Assembly: GCA_028285145.1 (NCBI GenBank)
Contig: JANQQC010000033.1
Location: 1-64,000, forward strand
Origin: Hyphomonadaceae bacterium
GTDB taxonomy: Bacteria > Pseudomonadota > Alphaproteobacteria > Caulobacterales > Hyphomonadaceae
DNA: 64,000 nucleotides
Direction: 5' to 3'
Positions 8,237-16,251 of this stretch are shown here, one piece after another. Position 1 is the first letter of the stretch; each line of letters opens with the position of its first letter. Made by a program: the position numbers and the translations under genes. The notes beneath the pieces were generated by a model. It was not told where the DNA came from. It made no database searches and was given only the letters and a program-made list of their open reading frames with translations.

Positions 8237-9076
8237 TCAGTAAATCCCGCGGCCATAGACGCGCATTGCGTTACCACCGAAAATGGCGGTGGTGTCTTCC
8301 AGGGAGAGCGGTGCACAAAGAACTCGGCTGGCGCGCCACCAGGCGTATAGACCACCGGCGAGGTTCACCATCGGCCAGTCGCTCCCCCAAAGAAGGCGCT
8401 TGGGGCCAAACGCCGCCATCAGCGTGTCGAATACAGTTTTCAGATGCTCAGGACGCCAGTCCGGGCCAGCCTCAGTTACGAGGCCGGACAGCTTGCAGGT
8501 CACATTCGGGCAAGCGGAGAGGGCCTGCAAATCTCTTTGCCACCAAGCATAACGATGTGCGGAAATGTTGGGTTTTCCGGCGTGGTTCAGGACGATTGAG
8601 AGACTGGGATAAAGCTGAGCGAACGCCGTGATCGTCGGCAACTGTCCAGGGCGAATAAGTGTGTCAAAGCAAAGACCGTGGAAGATGAGCCGCTCGATCG
8701 CCGGGCGCAGGTCCGGGCGTAAGAGCCAGCCAATCTCGTCCATGTCCTGCAGCATCGGTCGAATGCCGACACATTTCGGGCGCTCTGCAAGACGATCAAC
8801 GTCTCTGAAAAAATCTGTACTCTGAAGATTTAGCCAGCCGACCACCCCGGAAATGCGTGCGTTCGCTTCCGCCTCGCTTAGCAAGAACTGAGTTTCTTCA
8901 AGGGTCGGCGCGGCCTGAACAAGAATTGATTGATCTATCTGATGGCCGTCCAGCAGCTTGCAGTATTCCTCCAGACCATAGTCGCGATAAAGGACGCCAT
9001 GATCGGGGGTGAGCCAATCATAATCGCCGCGCTCAAGCGTCCAGATATGGTGGTGAGAGTCGATGCAGGTGCCCAT
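8237..9076 (-). CDS. amidohydrolase family, probable L-fuconolactonase
   Basis: This protein of about 279 residues is of the metal-dependent amidohydrolase (amidohydro_2) type. Features are the N-terminal CIDSHHHIW metal motif, VLVQAAPTLEET-like core segments, VVGWLNL, CVGIRPMLQDM, IVLNHAGKP, VTCKLSGLVTEA and LLWGSDWPMVN. In the oxidative fucose pathway this family opens L-fucono-lactone to L-fuconate. The ATG at 9076 is chosen because homologues begin just before the HxH motif and it lies one base beyond the stop of the upstream AKR. An ATG at 9112 would add 12 residues and overlap the AKR. It is co-transcribed with the surrounding minus-strand genes. Confidence 0.85.
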   Translation of the reverse strand: MGTCIDSHHHIWTLERGDYDWLTPDHGVLYRDYGLEEYCKLLDGHQIDQSILVQAAPTLEETQFLLSEAEANARISGVVGWLNLQSTDFFRDVDRLAERPKCVGIRPMLQDMDEIGWLLRPDLRPAIERLIFHGLCFDTLIRPGQLPTITAFAQLYPSLSIVLNHAGKPNISAHRYAWWQRDLQALSACPNVTCKLSGLVTEAGPDWRPEHLKTVFDTLMAAFGPKRLLWGSDWPMVNLAGGLYAWWRASRVLCAPLSLEDTTAIFGGNAMRVYGRGIY

Positions 9077-9077
9077 T

Positions 9078-10091
9078 CTAGCTGCTCGGAACAGGGGTCG
9101 GTGCGTGTTCATGGATGAGATTGTTTTTGATGAGATCGGACCAGAGCGCGTCCGGAATCTGCAAACGGGCGGCGACCATCAGCTCGGTCAGGTGTCCGAT
9201 GTCCTGAATGCCGACCAGGACGGTCTCGACGGCGGGGTGGCTTGCGGCAAACTGCAATGCTGCGGCCGAGGCCGGCACCCCGTATTGATCGCAGACGCGC
9301 CAAAACCGGGCCGCTCGTTCAAGTATGACGGGGGCGGCGGGGGTGTAATCGTATCGGGACGCCGGTGTCGGGCGGGTTGCGAGCAGTCCTGAATTATAAG
9401 GGCCGCCAATAACAATCGGGATCCCGGCCGAGTAACAGGTGTCCATGAAGTCGAGGCTGTCTTCGTGTTCGAACAGAGTGTAACGGCCTGCAAGAAGGAA
9501 GCAGTCAAATTCCTCCGATGCGAGAGCTTCCTCCAGAACCGCGACTTCATTGGCACCGATGCCGATCCGGCCCACAACGCCCTGATGTTTCAGATCATGC
9601 AAAGCCTTCAGGCCGGACGTCATCGCTGTGCGCATATGAAACGCGTGGCAGGCGCCATGCGCCAACACGCCAAGATCATGGAAAAACACGGTCTCGATAT
9701 GCTCGACATTGAGCCGCGCCAGGCTCGATTCGAAGGCGCTCATGACGCCATCGTAGCTGTAGTCGAATCGCGGATTGAACGGCAGTGGATCACGGAACCC
9801 ATGATCGGTGATACTGTCGGGCGAAGCGGCATCAAGCACACGGCCGACCTTGGTTGAAAGCGTGATGTCAGCGTTGCCGGTCGTGTTGAGATAGCGCCCG
9901 ATGCGGGTTTCGCTCAAGCCGTGACCGTAAAGTGGGGCGGTGTCCCAGCGGTTAATGCCAGCCTGTGCGGCTGCGTCCAAGACAGCCCCCGCCTGACGGT
10001 TTGAAATCGCGCGATACAGATTGCCGATGCCGGCCGCTCCGAGGCCGTATTTGGCTGGTCTACATCTGTCGTGGGCACCGCGAGTACTCAT
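9078..10091 (-). CDS. aldo/keto reductase, probable L-fucose dehydrogenase
   Basis: This 337-residue aldo/keto reductase has a visible catalytic tetrad: Asp50 and Tyr55 in WDTAPLYGHGLSE, Lys81 in LSTKVGR and His138 in VFFHDLG. Core AKR features ALHDLKHQGVVGRIGIGANE and VVETVLVG-like C-terminal segments follow. Homologues of this subgroup are NAD(P)-dependent D-threo-aldose or L-fucose dehydrogenases oxidising L-fucose at C1 to the lactone, the first pathway step. It is followed one base later by the lactonase. The start is ATG at 10091. The upstream interval contains ATGAAACACAGTGTC, a possible regulator site. It could also act on D-arabinose or L-galactose, which share stereochemistry. Confidence 0.87.
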   Translation of the reverse strand: MSTRGAHDRCRPAKYGLGAAGIGNLYRAISNRQAGAVLDAAAQAGINRWDTAPLYGHGLSETRIGRYLNTTGNADITLSTKVGRVLDAASPDSITDHGFRDPLPFNPRFDYSYDGVMSAFESSLARLNVEHIETVFFHDLGVLAHGACHAFHMRTAMTSGLKALHDLKHQGVVGRIGIGANEVAVLEEALASEEFDCFLLAGRYTLFEHEDSLDFMDTCYSAGIPIVIGGPYNSGLLATRPTPASRYDYTPAAPVILERAARFWRVCDQYGVPASAAALQFAASHPAVETVLVGIQDIGHLTELMVAARLQIPDALWSDLIKNNLIHEHAPTPVPSS

Positions 10092-10104
10092 ACGTCATGC
10101 TATT

Positions 10105-10124
10105 TATCATATGAAACACAGTGT
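10105..10124. promoter_or_regulatory. candidate regulator site upstream of L-fucose dehydrogenase
   Basis: The interval between the IclR gene and the AKR contains ATGAAACA (10111-10118) inside a partly symmetrical ACAC-A-GTGT sequence. The same ATGAAACA octamer occurs at 10996-11003 in front of the IclR/fuconate dehydratase pair. Shared half-sites for the locus regulator are an inference. Confidence 0.25.
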
Positions 10125-10141
10125 CAAATAAGAACCTTATC

Positions 10142-10924
10142 TCATTGTCCATGAAATGGAGAGCCAACACCGAGCTCTTTCGAAATCGCCTGCGACGTTG
10201 AAACCACGATGTTGATTACATCTTCCTGCGTAATCGGGCCCTTTTCCCGGCCGATGTAGGGAACGGTCAACGCGGCGCAGGCATGCCCTGAAGCATCGAA
10301 TATGGGCGCACCGATATCCGTGATCCCCCTCACGATCGCGCTGGCCTCGACATGAAAGCCTTTGCGTTCGATGCGGCGCATGAGGGAGGTGTGCTTGTTT
10401 GCGTCGTAGTCCGGCGCGGCGTTCTGGAGCGCTGCCGATAAACGGTCCCGCATGTGCGCCTCAGAGAACGCCATCAACACTGTGCCTGACGTCGATCGGT
10501 CGATTCGCCTGCGATAACCAAGCCGCACGGCAAACCCCAGCTCGCCTGGCGCTTCCACACGGTTGATAACAACCATGTGGTGGCCGCTCAAAACGGCCAG
10601 ATGACAGGATTGGTCGATCTCCTGAGCAACCCGCTGCATATGCGGCAACGCGATTGCAACCAAGTTCTGCCGCGGCGGGCTGCTCATGGCCAGTTCGAAC
10701 AATTTGTTGGTAATTGAGAACTGGTCGGTCGCCTCTGCCCGCTCAACATAGTCCCGCTGCTCCAGCTCCACGAGCATGCGATAGATTTCGCTCTTTGACC
10801 GGCCGAGGGCCTTTCCAATCTCCACCATCGACATTGGAGCCTTGGCGGCCGCCAGGAGTTCCAGAATTTGAAGTCCCTTGGCGAGCGCTGGGGCCTTGTA
10901 CTTCTTAGGTTCGTTCTCCGACAC
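10142..10924 (-). CDS. IclR family transcriptional regulator of the fucose locus
   Basis: This 260-residue protein has the winged HTH of the IclR family (LAKGLQILELLAAAKAPMSM, EIGKALGRSKSEIYRML, LVELEQRDYVER) in residues 14-75. The IclR effector domain includes LAVLSGHHMVVINRVEAPG, GYRRRIDRSTSGTVLMAF, ASAIVRGITDIGAPIFD and AALTVPYIGR. IclR proteins bind palindromic operators as dimers and respond to catabolic intermediates. It heads the minus-strand fucose operon and is divergent from L-fuconate dehydratase, so both arms can be controlled from 10925-11035. The start is GTG at 10924 with GAGG upstream. A fucose-pathway intermediate as effector is inference. Confidence 0.9.
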   Translation of the reverse strand: MSENEPKKYKAPALAKGLQILELLAAAKAPMSMVEIGKALGRSKSEIYRMLVELEQRDYVERAEATDQFSITNKLFELAMSSPPRQNLVAIALPHMQRVAQEIDQSCHLAVLSGHHMVVINRVEAPGELGFAVRLGYRRRIDRSTSGTVLMAFSEAHMRDRLSAALQNAAPDYDANKHTSLMRRIERKGFHVEASAIVRGITDIGAPIFDASGHACAALTVPYIGREKGPITQEDVINIVVSTSQAISKELGVGSPFHGQ

Positions 10925-11035
10925 GTTTTCCGATCCCTCATCTTTTCAGCATGCACCCTCTCGGAATATGCAGGATTTGACAATCTGAATCAAAAATGAA
11001 ACATAGATTTATATATAGATCTATAAGGATACCTG
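10925..11035. promoter_or_regulatory. divergent control region between IclR gene and fuconate dehydratase
   Basis: This 111-base intergenic segment is markedly AT-rich in its second half. It contains ATGAAACA at 10996-11003 and a perfect 12-base palindrome TATAGATCTATA at 11014-11025. The palindrome directly precedes AAGGA (11025-11029), the Shine-Dalgarno for the TTG start at 11036, so a protein bound there would block the plus-strand transcript start or translation. It probably drives both arms of the locus. Confidence 0.5.
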
Positions 11036-12385
11036 TTGACTTATGCGAACCTGAAAATCGTGGACCTTGAAGTCGTCGATGTTCGTTTTCCAACATCGGT
11101 CTCCTTGGCTGGATCTGATGCCATGAATCCCGAGCCGGATTACTCGGCAGCCTATGTGACTCTGAAGACGAATGCGGCAGGGCTTGAGGGCACGGGCCTG
11201 ACGTTCACCATCGGGCGCGGGACGCATCTATGCGTCGAAGCTGCGCTCTGTTTGCGCGACATCGTCGTCGGAAGACGTCTTGGCGATTTGACGTCGAATA
11301 TGGGCGGCTTCTGGCGCGAAATCGTGGGTGAGAGCCAGTTGCGATGGCTTGGTCCAGAGAAGGGTGTTGTTCACCTTGCCGCCGCAGCCGTTGTCAATGC
11401 GGTTTGGGACTTATGGGCTCGGGCGGAGAAGCAGCCCGTCTGGCGACTGGTCGCCAGTCTGTCGCCGCAGCAGATTGTTTCGGCAATCGACTTTCGTCAC
11501 ATGCGCGATGTGCTCGACGAAGAGGGTGCGCTCGACATCTTACAGCGCGCCGAAGCAGGTAAGGCAGGGCGGCTTCAAACGCTGCTATCCGATGGGTATC
11601 CCGCCTACACAACATCGGCAGGTTGGCTCGGCTATGACGATGATGAGTTGCGGCGACTTTGTCAGCAGGCCGTGGCCGACGGATGGGATGCGATCAAGCT
11701 CAAGGTCGGGCAGTCCATGGCGGATGATCGGCGGCGTCTGGCGATCGCGCGAGATGCGATTGGGCCTGATGTCGCCTTGATGATTGATGCCAATCAGGTG
11801 TGGGATGTCGATAAGGCGATCCACTGGGTTGAGGCGCTTTCAGAATTCTCACCGCTCTGGATCGAAGAGCCCACCAGTCCTGACGACATTCTCGGTCATG
11901 CCAAGATTCGACGGGCCATCGCGCCTGAGATCGGCGTTGCGACTGGTGAACACTGCCACAACAGAATAATGTTCAAGCAGTTTCTCGAAGCGGATGCGAT
12001 CGATTACGTCCAGCTGGACGGGTGCCGGCTCGCTGGTCTCAACGAGGTGCTCGCCGTTCTGCTCCTTGCCGCAAAGTTTGATAAACCGGTCTGTCCGCAT
12101 GCCGGCGGGGTCGGTCTTTGCGAATATGCCCAGCACTATTCGATGATCGATTTCACCAGTGTCAGCGGCAAGCTGGACGGACGGCGCGCCGAGCACGCCG
12201 GGGAGCTCCATGAGCATTTCGAGACGCCGATCTCGATAAAGCGGGGCCGGTACATGGCACCGCTGGATCCCGGGTTCAGCGTGCGCATGCATCCAGATGT
12301 GATTTCAACCTACCGCTATCCGGATGGCGAGCACTGGGTCAGCGGAAGATACGCGACGGGAGAGGCGCAGGCGATGGCGACGTAA
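11036..12385 (+). CDS. L-fuconate dehydratase (enolase superfamily)
   Basis: This 449-residue enolase-superfamily protein has the length and motifs of L-fuconate dehydratases. The N-terminal capping domain includes DVRFPTS and GSDAMNPEPDYSAAYV. The active site has Lys221-x-Lys223 (IKLKVG), metal ligands Asp251 (MIDANQVWD), Glu277 (LWIEEPT) and Glu305 (TGEHCHNR), and the catalytic His355 (CPHAGGVGL). It removes water from L-fuconate to give 2-keto-3-deoxy-L-fuconate. The start is TTG at 11036 with AAGGA seven bases upstream; no better ATG is in frame. It is divergent from the IclR gene and is followed 76 bases later by a TonB receptor, probably on the same transcript. All catalytic residues are present. 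Confidence 0.92.
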   Translation: MTYANLKIVDLEVVDVRFPTSVSLAGSDAMNPEPDYSAAYVTLKTNAAGLEGTGLTFTIGRGTHLCVEAALCLRDIVVGRRLGDLTSNMGGFWREIVGESQLRWLGPEKGVVHLAAAAVVNAVWDLWARAEKQPVWRLVASLSPQQIVSAIDFRHMRDVLDEEGALDILQRAEAGKAGRLQTLLSDGYPAYTTSAGWLGYDDDELRRLCQQAVADGWDAIKLKVGQSMADDRRRLAIARDAIGPDVALMIDANQVWDVDKAIHWVEALSEFSPLWIEEPTSPDDILGHAKIRRAIAPEIGVATGEHCHNRIMFKQFLEADAIDYVQLDGCRLAGLNEVLAVLLLAAKFDKPVCPHAGGVGLCEYAQHYSMIDFTSVSGKLDGRRAEHAGELHEHFETPISIKRGRYMAPLDPGFSVRMHPDVISTYRYPDGEHWVSGRYATGEAQAMAT

Positions 12386-12461
12386 GCCGCGCATCAGGGC
12401 GCGTAAGCGCCAAAAAGTCTTCAAGCAAAAATGCCAAATCGACGTTCCAGGGAGGAAGAAA

Positions 12462-14738
12462 ATGAAGACCAAATTGCTAGCGACAAGCGCGTTTTGCCTT
12501 GTCACATCCATAGGGCTCAACGTGTCAGCAGCGATCGCGCAAGAGGCGCTTGCTGAGACCTCTGACGCAGCGGCTGATGATCGCCGCCTGGATAAGGTGA
12601 TCGTGACCAGTCAAAAGCGGGAGCAGACGCTCCTCGATGTGCCGGTCAGTGTAACGGCGATCAGCGGAGACGCGCTGCAGCAATCAGCGATCACCGACAT
12701 CGCCGAGATTGTAAACCTTGTCCCTGGTTTTGAGTTCACACGAACGCAGGAGACCCGAAATGCGGGTTTCCGCGTTCGCGGTGTCGGGACCCAGACCTTC
12801 AATGAGGGCGTTATCGGTTCTGTGGGGACTGTCGTTGATGGCGTGACCCTTGGGCGCCAGGCGCAGGGGCTGAACAATCTTATCGACATTGAGAGGATTG
12901 AAGTCCTGCGAGGCCCGCAGGGTACGCTCTTCGGGGCCAGTACAACAGCTGGATTGATCAATGTTGTGACAAAGGCACCGACCGAGGAGTTCGAGGCCAT
13001 GGTCGATCTCGAATATGGGTCATTCAATACCTACAAAGCGCGGGGTAGCATTTCTGGCCCTCTGGCAGGTGACACCGTCACTGGGCGCCTGACCGGCTAT
13101 GCAACGGGCACTGATGGTCAAGGCGGGGAAAACTTGCTCACCGGGAACGATATCAACGATCGCGAAGAATACGGCTTTCGCGGAAAGTTGAACATCGCGC
13201 CAAACGACGCTGTCAATCTTCTTTTCATTGCCGACGCTTCGAGCATCGATAGCGGGTGCTGTACGCCGACCTTGCGCTCCGGGACGTCTGTCTTCTTCGA
13301 TGATGGCTTCGCAAACGAGGGCAACCGCGACTCCATAACGGACGGCCAGGATATGTTTGAGACCCAAGATACTTGGGGCCTGTCACTGATCGCCGACATT
13401 GAGATCGGTGACCACACGCTGACATCGGTATCGTCCTATCGCGACTGGGAGCTGTCTGCTGGCCTTGATGTTGACCTTATCTCTCTGGATTTTCTGAACT
13501 TCGCCGGCACTGACAATGCGACCGAAGAGATCCAGCAGGAACTGCGCATTACCAGTCCCGACAATCAGCCGTTTCGGTATCTGGGGGGTGTTTACTACTT
13601 CCAGCAGGATCTGGAACGCTTCACGGAGTTTACAGGCGCTTTTCTTGGCGCGTTGAGCGGGGCCTCCCTGACCGAAGTGCAGGATATCACTTATGGCATG
13701 GAGACGTTTGCACTGTTTGGGCAGGCCAATTACGATCTGACGGACCATTGGGAAGTTTATGGCGGCTTGCGCTTCACCGATATGTCCATGGAGGTTGACC
13801 ATCTCAGTCCTCCGGGGACGCCGATTCCGATCAATCTCGTGCTCGGAAACTCAAAGGACTATGAGGTTGACCACTCTGATGATGGCTGGTCCGGCACCGT
13901 GGGTGCCAAGTATAAAGTGAACGATGATGCGACGGCGTTTGCGTCCTTCACCCGGGGTTACAAAGGCATTGCCCTGAACATCGAGGGCGGCGGTCTGACC
14001 CAGGCGGAGATTGATGCGGACCCGGACGTTTTGAGGATTGATCCGGAGACCGTGGATAGCTTTGAAATTGGTTTCAAATCGTATCTGAATGATGGGCGTG
14101 TGAACGTTAACGGCACGATCTTTCACTCGTCCTTCGACAACTTTCATTCCAACTCTTTCGACCCCGAGCTTCAAGCAAACATTCTCAGCAATGCTGGCGG
14201 CTTGACGACACAGGGAGCGGAGCTTGAAGTTTTTGCGCGCCCCACCAGAAACCTCGATGTCTCGGCGGCCGTTGCCTATACCGACTCAACATTTGATGAC
14301 TTCGAAGGTGCGTCCTGTTTCTCAGGGCAGACAGTTGAGCAGGGATGTGTTGACGGTCTGCAAGATTTGAGCGGGAAGGAGTTGAACAATTCTCCGGAGT
14401 GGTTCTGGTCGGCCAGCGCCCAATACAACAGCCAGTTCATGAACACCGAATGGGAGAGCTTTCTGCGCGGCGAGCTGTCGTATCGCACGGACGTCTTCAC
14501 CAACGTCAATCAGGACCCGCTGAGCGTTCAGGAGGGCTATGCGCTTGTAAATGCAAGTGTCGGTCTGACAAGTCCGGACGGAAAGTATCGCCTGTCCGTC
14601 TTTGGTAAGAATCTGACCGATGAGGACTACGCCTACAATATCCAGCGCACGATCGGATCGCTTGGGATCCAAGACGGCACAACCCATTTCCTCGCGCCAC
14701 CAGCAACATGGGGCGTGTCGCTTGCTGCAAATTTCTAA
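12462..14738 (+). CDS. TonB-dependent receptor (fucose locus, receptor 2)
   Basis: This 758-residue protein starts at the ATG at 12462 after GGAGG (12451-12455). It has a signal peptide ending at AAIAQ, a TonB-box-like DKVIVTSQKRE, and a plug with VPVSVTAISGDALQQ, LVPGFEFTRTQE, VRGVGTQTF and IEVLRGPQGTLFGASTTAGLINVVT. The barrel ends WGVSLAANF with a terminal Phe. It belongs to the short-plug receptor type common in sugar-degrading alphaproteobacteria. It lies directly after fuconate dehydratase, and a terminator at 14755-14786 ends the unit. The likely ligand is a fucose-containing oligosaccharide, inferred from context. It differs from receptor 1 in sequence and length, so the two may take different fragments. 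Confidence 0.92.
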   Translation: MKTKLLATSAFCLVTSIGLNVSAAIAQEALAETSDAAADDRRLDKVIVTSQKREQTLLDVPVSVTAISGDALQQSAITDIAEIVNLVPGFEFTRTQETRNAGFRVRGVGTQTFNEGVIGSVGTVVDGVTLGRQAQGLNNLIDIERIEVLRGPQGTLFGASTTAGLINVVTKAPTEEFEAMVDLEYGSFNTYKARGSISGPLAGDTVTGRLTGYATGTDGQGGENLLTGNDINDREEYGFRGKLNIAPNDAVNLLFIADASSIDSGCCTPTLRSGTSVFFDDGFANEGNRDSITDGQDMFETQDTWGLSLIADIEIGDHTLTSVSSYRDWELSAGLDVDLISLDFLNFAGTDNATEEIQQELRITSPDNQPFRYLGGVYYFQQDLERFTEFTGAFLGALSGASLTEVQDITYGMETFALFGQANYDLTDHWEVYGGLRFTDMSMEVDHLSPPGTPIPINLVLGNSKDYEVDHSDDGWSGTVGAKYKVNDDATAFASFTRGYKGIALNIEGGGLTQAEIDADPDVLRIDPETVDSFEIGFKSYLNDGRVNVNGTIFHSSFDNFHSNSFDPELQANILSNAGGLTTQGAELEVFARPTRNLDVSAAVAYTDSTFDDFEGASCFSGQTVEQGCVDGLQDLSGKELNNSPEWFWSASAQYNSQFMNTEWESFLRGELSYRTDVFTNVNQDPLSVQEGYALVNASVGLTSPDGKYRLSVFGKNLTDEDYAYNIQRTIGSLGIQDGTTHFLAPPATWGVSLAANF

Positions 14739-14754
14739 AGGGGGGCTTCTTCCA

Positions 14755-14786
14755 GGTGGGCGTCTGAAGACGTCCACCGCTTTTTG
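14755..14786 (+). terminator. Rho-independent terminator after receptor 2
   Basis: A 10-bp stem, GGTGGGCGTC against GACGTCCACC with one G-T pair and a TGAA loop (14755-14778), is followed by GC and five T residues. It lies 17 bases after the receptor stop and separates the receptor transcript from the symporter operon. Confidence 0.85.
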
Positions 14787-14892
14787 CCCTGTTGTTACCG
14801 AGTTACGGCTGGCCTCTTCAAAGGGCCCGCGCTCTGCTCGGGCCAGTGAGTCAGCAGGGTTAGCTTCGGCGTCCTAGCGAGCAGAACTTCAA

Positions 14893-16251
14893 ATGACACA
14901 GACACGCCAGATCACACAGCGCGAATTGTTTCTCTATGCTCTTCCGTTTCTGACCATTTCATTCGCGGTGTTTCCGGTTTTCAGCCTGGTGATCCCATTC
15001 TACTCGACTGAGTTGGAAATACCTCTTGAAGTTGTCGGTCTGATACTTGTTCTGACACGGCTAACCGACGTCATAACCGACCCCATTATCGGGCGCTGGA
15101 GCGACAAAACCAAAAGCCGGTTAGGGCGACGCAAGCCATTTGTCGCTGCTGGCGTTCCATTGATGATGCTGAGCGTCTGGATGGTTTTTGTGCCGGGTGA
15201 CACCGCAAGCACAACGAGCTTCTTTTTTTGGATGTTCCTCCTTTACCTGGCTTACACATTCATCTCACTTCCATACGGCTCCTGGGGCGCTGAGCTGTCG
15301 ACCGACTATGATGAGCGCAGTACGATCAAGGCCTATCGGGGCATGGCAGAAATGATAGGGACAATGGTGGCGCTCTCGGTGCCGCTTATCCTGAGTTTCT
15401 TTGGCATCATAGAAACGCGGTCATACCTCTTTGTGCTCGCGATCCTGTTTGTCATTGTTCAGCCTGTTCTCTTCGCCATTACTCTTGGTAGGTTACGCGA
15501 GCCGGAATCGCCCAAGGTAACACCGCGCAAGATTGGCTTGTTTGGGCAGATGCGCGTCTTGGGGACGAACACACCCCTTCTGGCGCTCTGCGCCGGGTTT
15601 ATCTGTTTCTTTGTCGGATTGGCGATTGGGGCGTCGCTCAATTTGATTTTTATGACGGAATACCTCGAGGCTCAGCACCTGTTTCCGCTCGCCATTTTTC
15701 TGGAAAACCTGATTGGTGTTCTTGCGATCCCATTATGGGTCTTTTTGTCCAAGCGGTTCGGAAAACACATTGCCACCGTGATCGCGATTGTCTGGTTTAC
15801 AGGCCTGACCTGCCTGACTTGGCTGCTTGGACCTGGGGACGGCTATTACTTCGTTGCAATCATTGCGCTTCGGGGAGCAACGCTTGGCGCGCTCTTCTTC
15901 CTTGGCGCCGCCATGATGGCGGACGTTGTCGACGTTGATGAGCTTGAAGCCGGCGAGCAACGCACGGGGCTGTTCTTCGGCATTTTCGGTATGCTCCTCA
16001 AACTGGCCGGTACATTGGGTGTTTTGCTGGCCTCGTTCATACCGCCAGTGTTTGGATTTCAACCAGCAAATGACGTCCATACGCCTGAAGCCTTGACTGG
16101 GTTGCGCATTGTCTTTGCTTTTGCCGGTGCGCCATTTGCTGTCATCGCCGCCATTTTATTCTTCGTCTATCCGCTGAACAAATCGAGACAACAATCCATC
16201 CAGGCCGACCTCAAGGCGATGCGCAGCGCCTCTGCAAAAGCGGTGCGATAA
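14893..16251 (+). CDS. GPH-type sugar/cation symporter (MFS)
   Basis: This 452-residue polytopic protein has about 12 predicted membrane segments. It carries the features of glycoside-pentoside-hexuronide symporters: RLTDVITDPIIGRWSDKTKS, then RLGRRKPFV, YTFISLPYGSWGAELS, DYDERSTIKAYRG, and the later MADVVDVDELEAGEQRTGLF. The family imports sugars or short oligosaccharides with a cation across the inner membrane. It begins a run of five overlapping or touching genes ending at 23812, all for fucan or fucose use. Start is ATG at 14893. The neighbouring GH95 and GH3 lack signal peptides, suggesting that it may carry oligosaccharides rather than only L-fucose; this is inference. Confidence 0.9.
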   Translation: MTQTRQITQRELFLYALPFLTISFAVFPVFSLVIPFYSTELEIPLEVVGLILVLTRLTDVITDPIIGRWSDKTKSRLGRRKPFVAAGVPLMMLSVWMVFVPGDTASTTSFFFWMFLLYLAYTFISLPYGSWGAELSTDYDERSTIKAYRGMAEMIGTMVALSVPLILSFFGIIETRSYLFVLAILFVIVQPVLFAITLGRLREPESPKVTPRKIGLFGQMRVLGTNTPLLALCAGFICFFVGLAIGASLNLIFMTEYLEAQHLFPLAIFLENLIGVLAIPLWVFLSKRFGKHIATVIAIVWFTGLTCLTWLLGPGDGYYFVAIIALRGATLGALFFLGAAMMADVVDVDELEAGEQRTGLFFGIFGMLLKLAGTLGVLLASFIPPVFGFQPANDVHTPEALTGLRIVFAFAGAPFAVIAAILFFVYPLNKSRQQSIQADLKAMRSASAKAVR

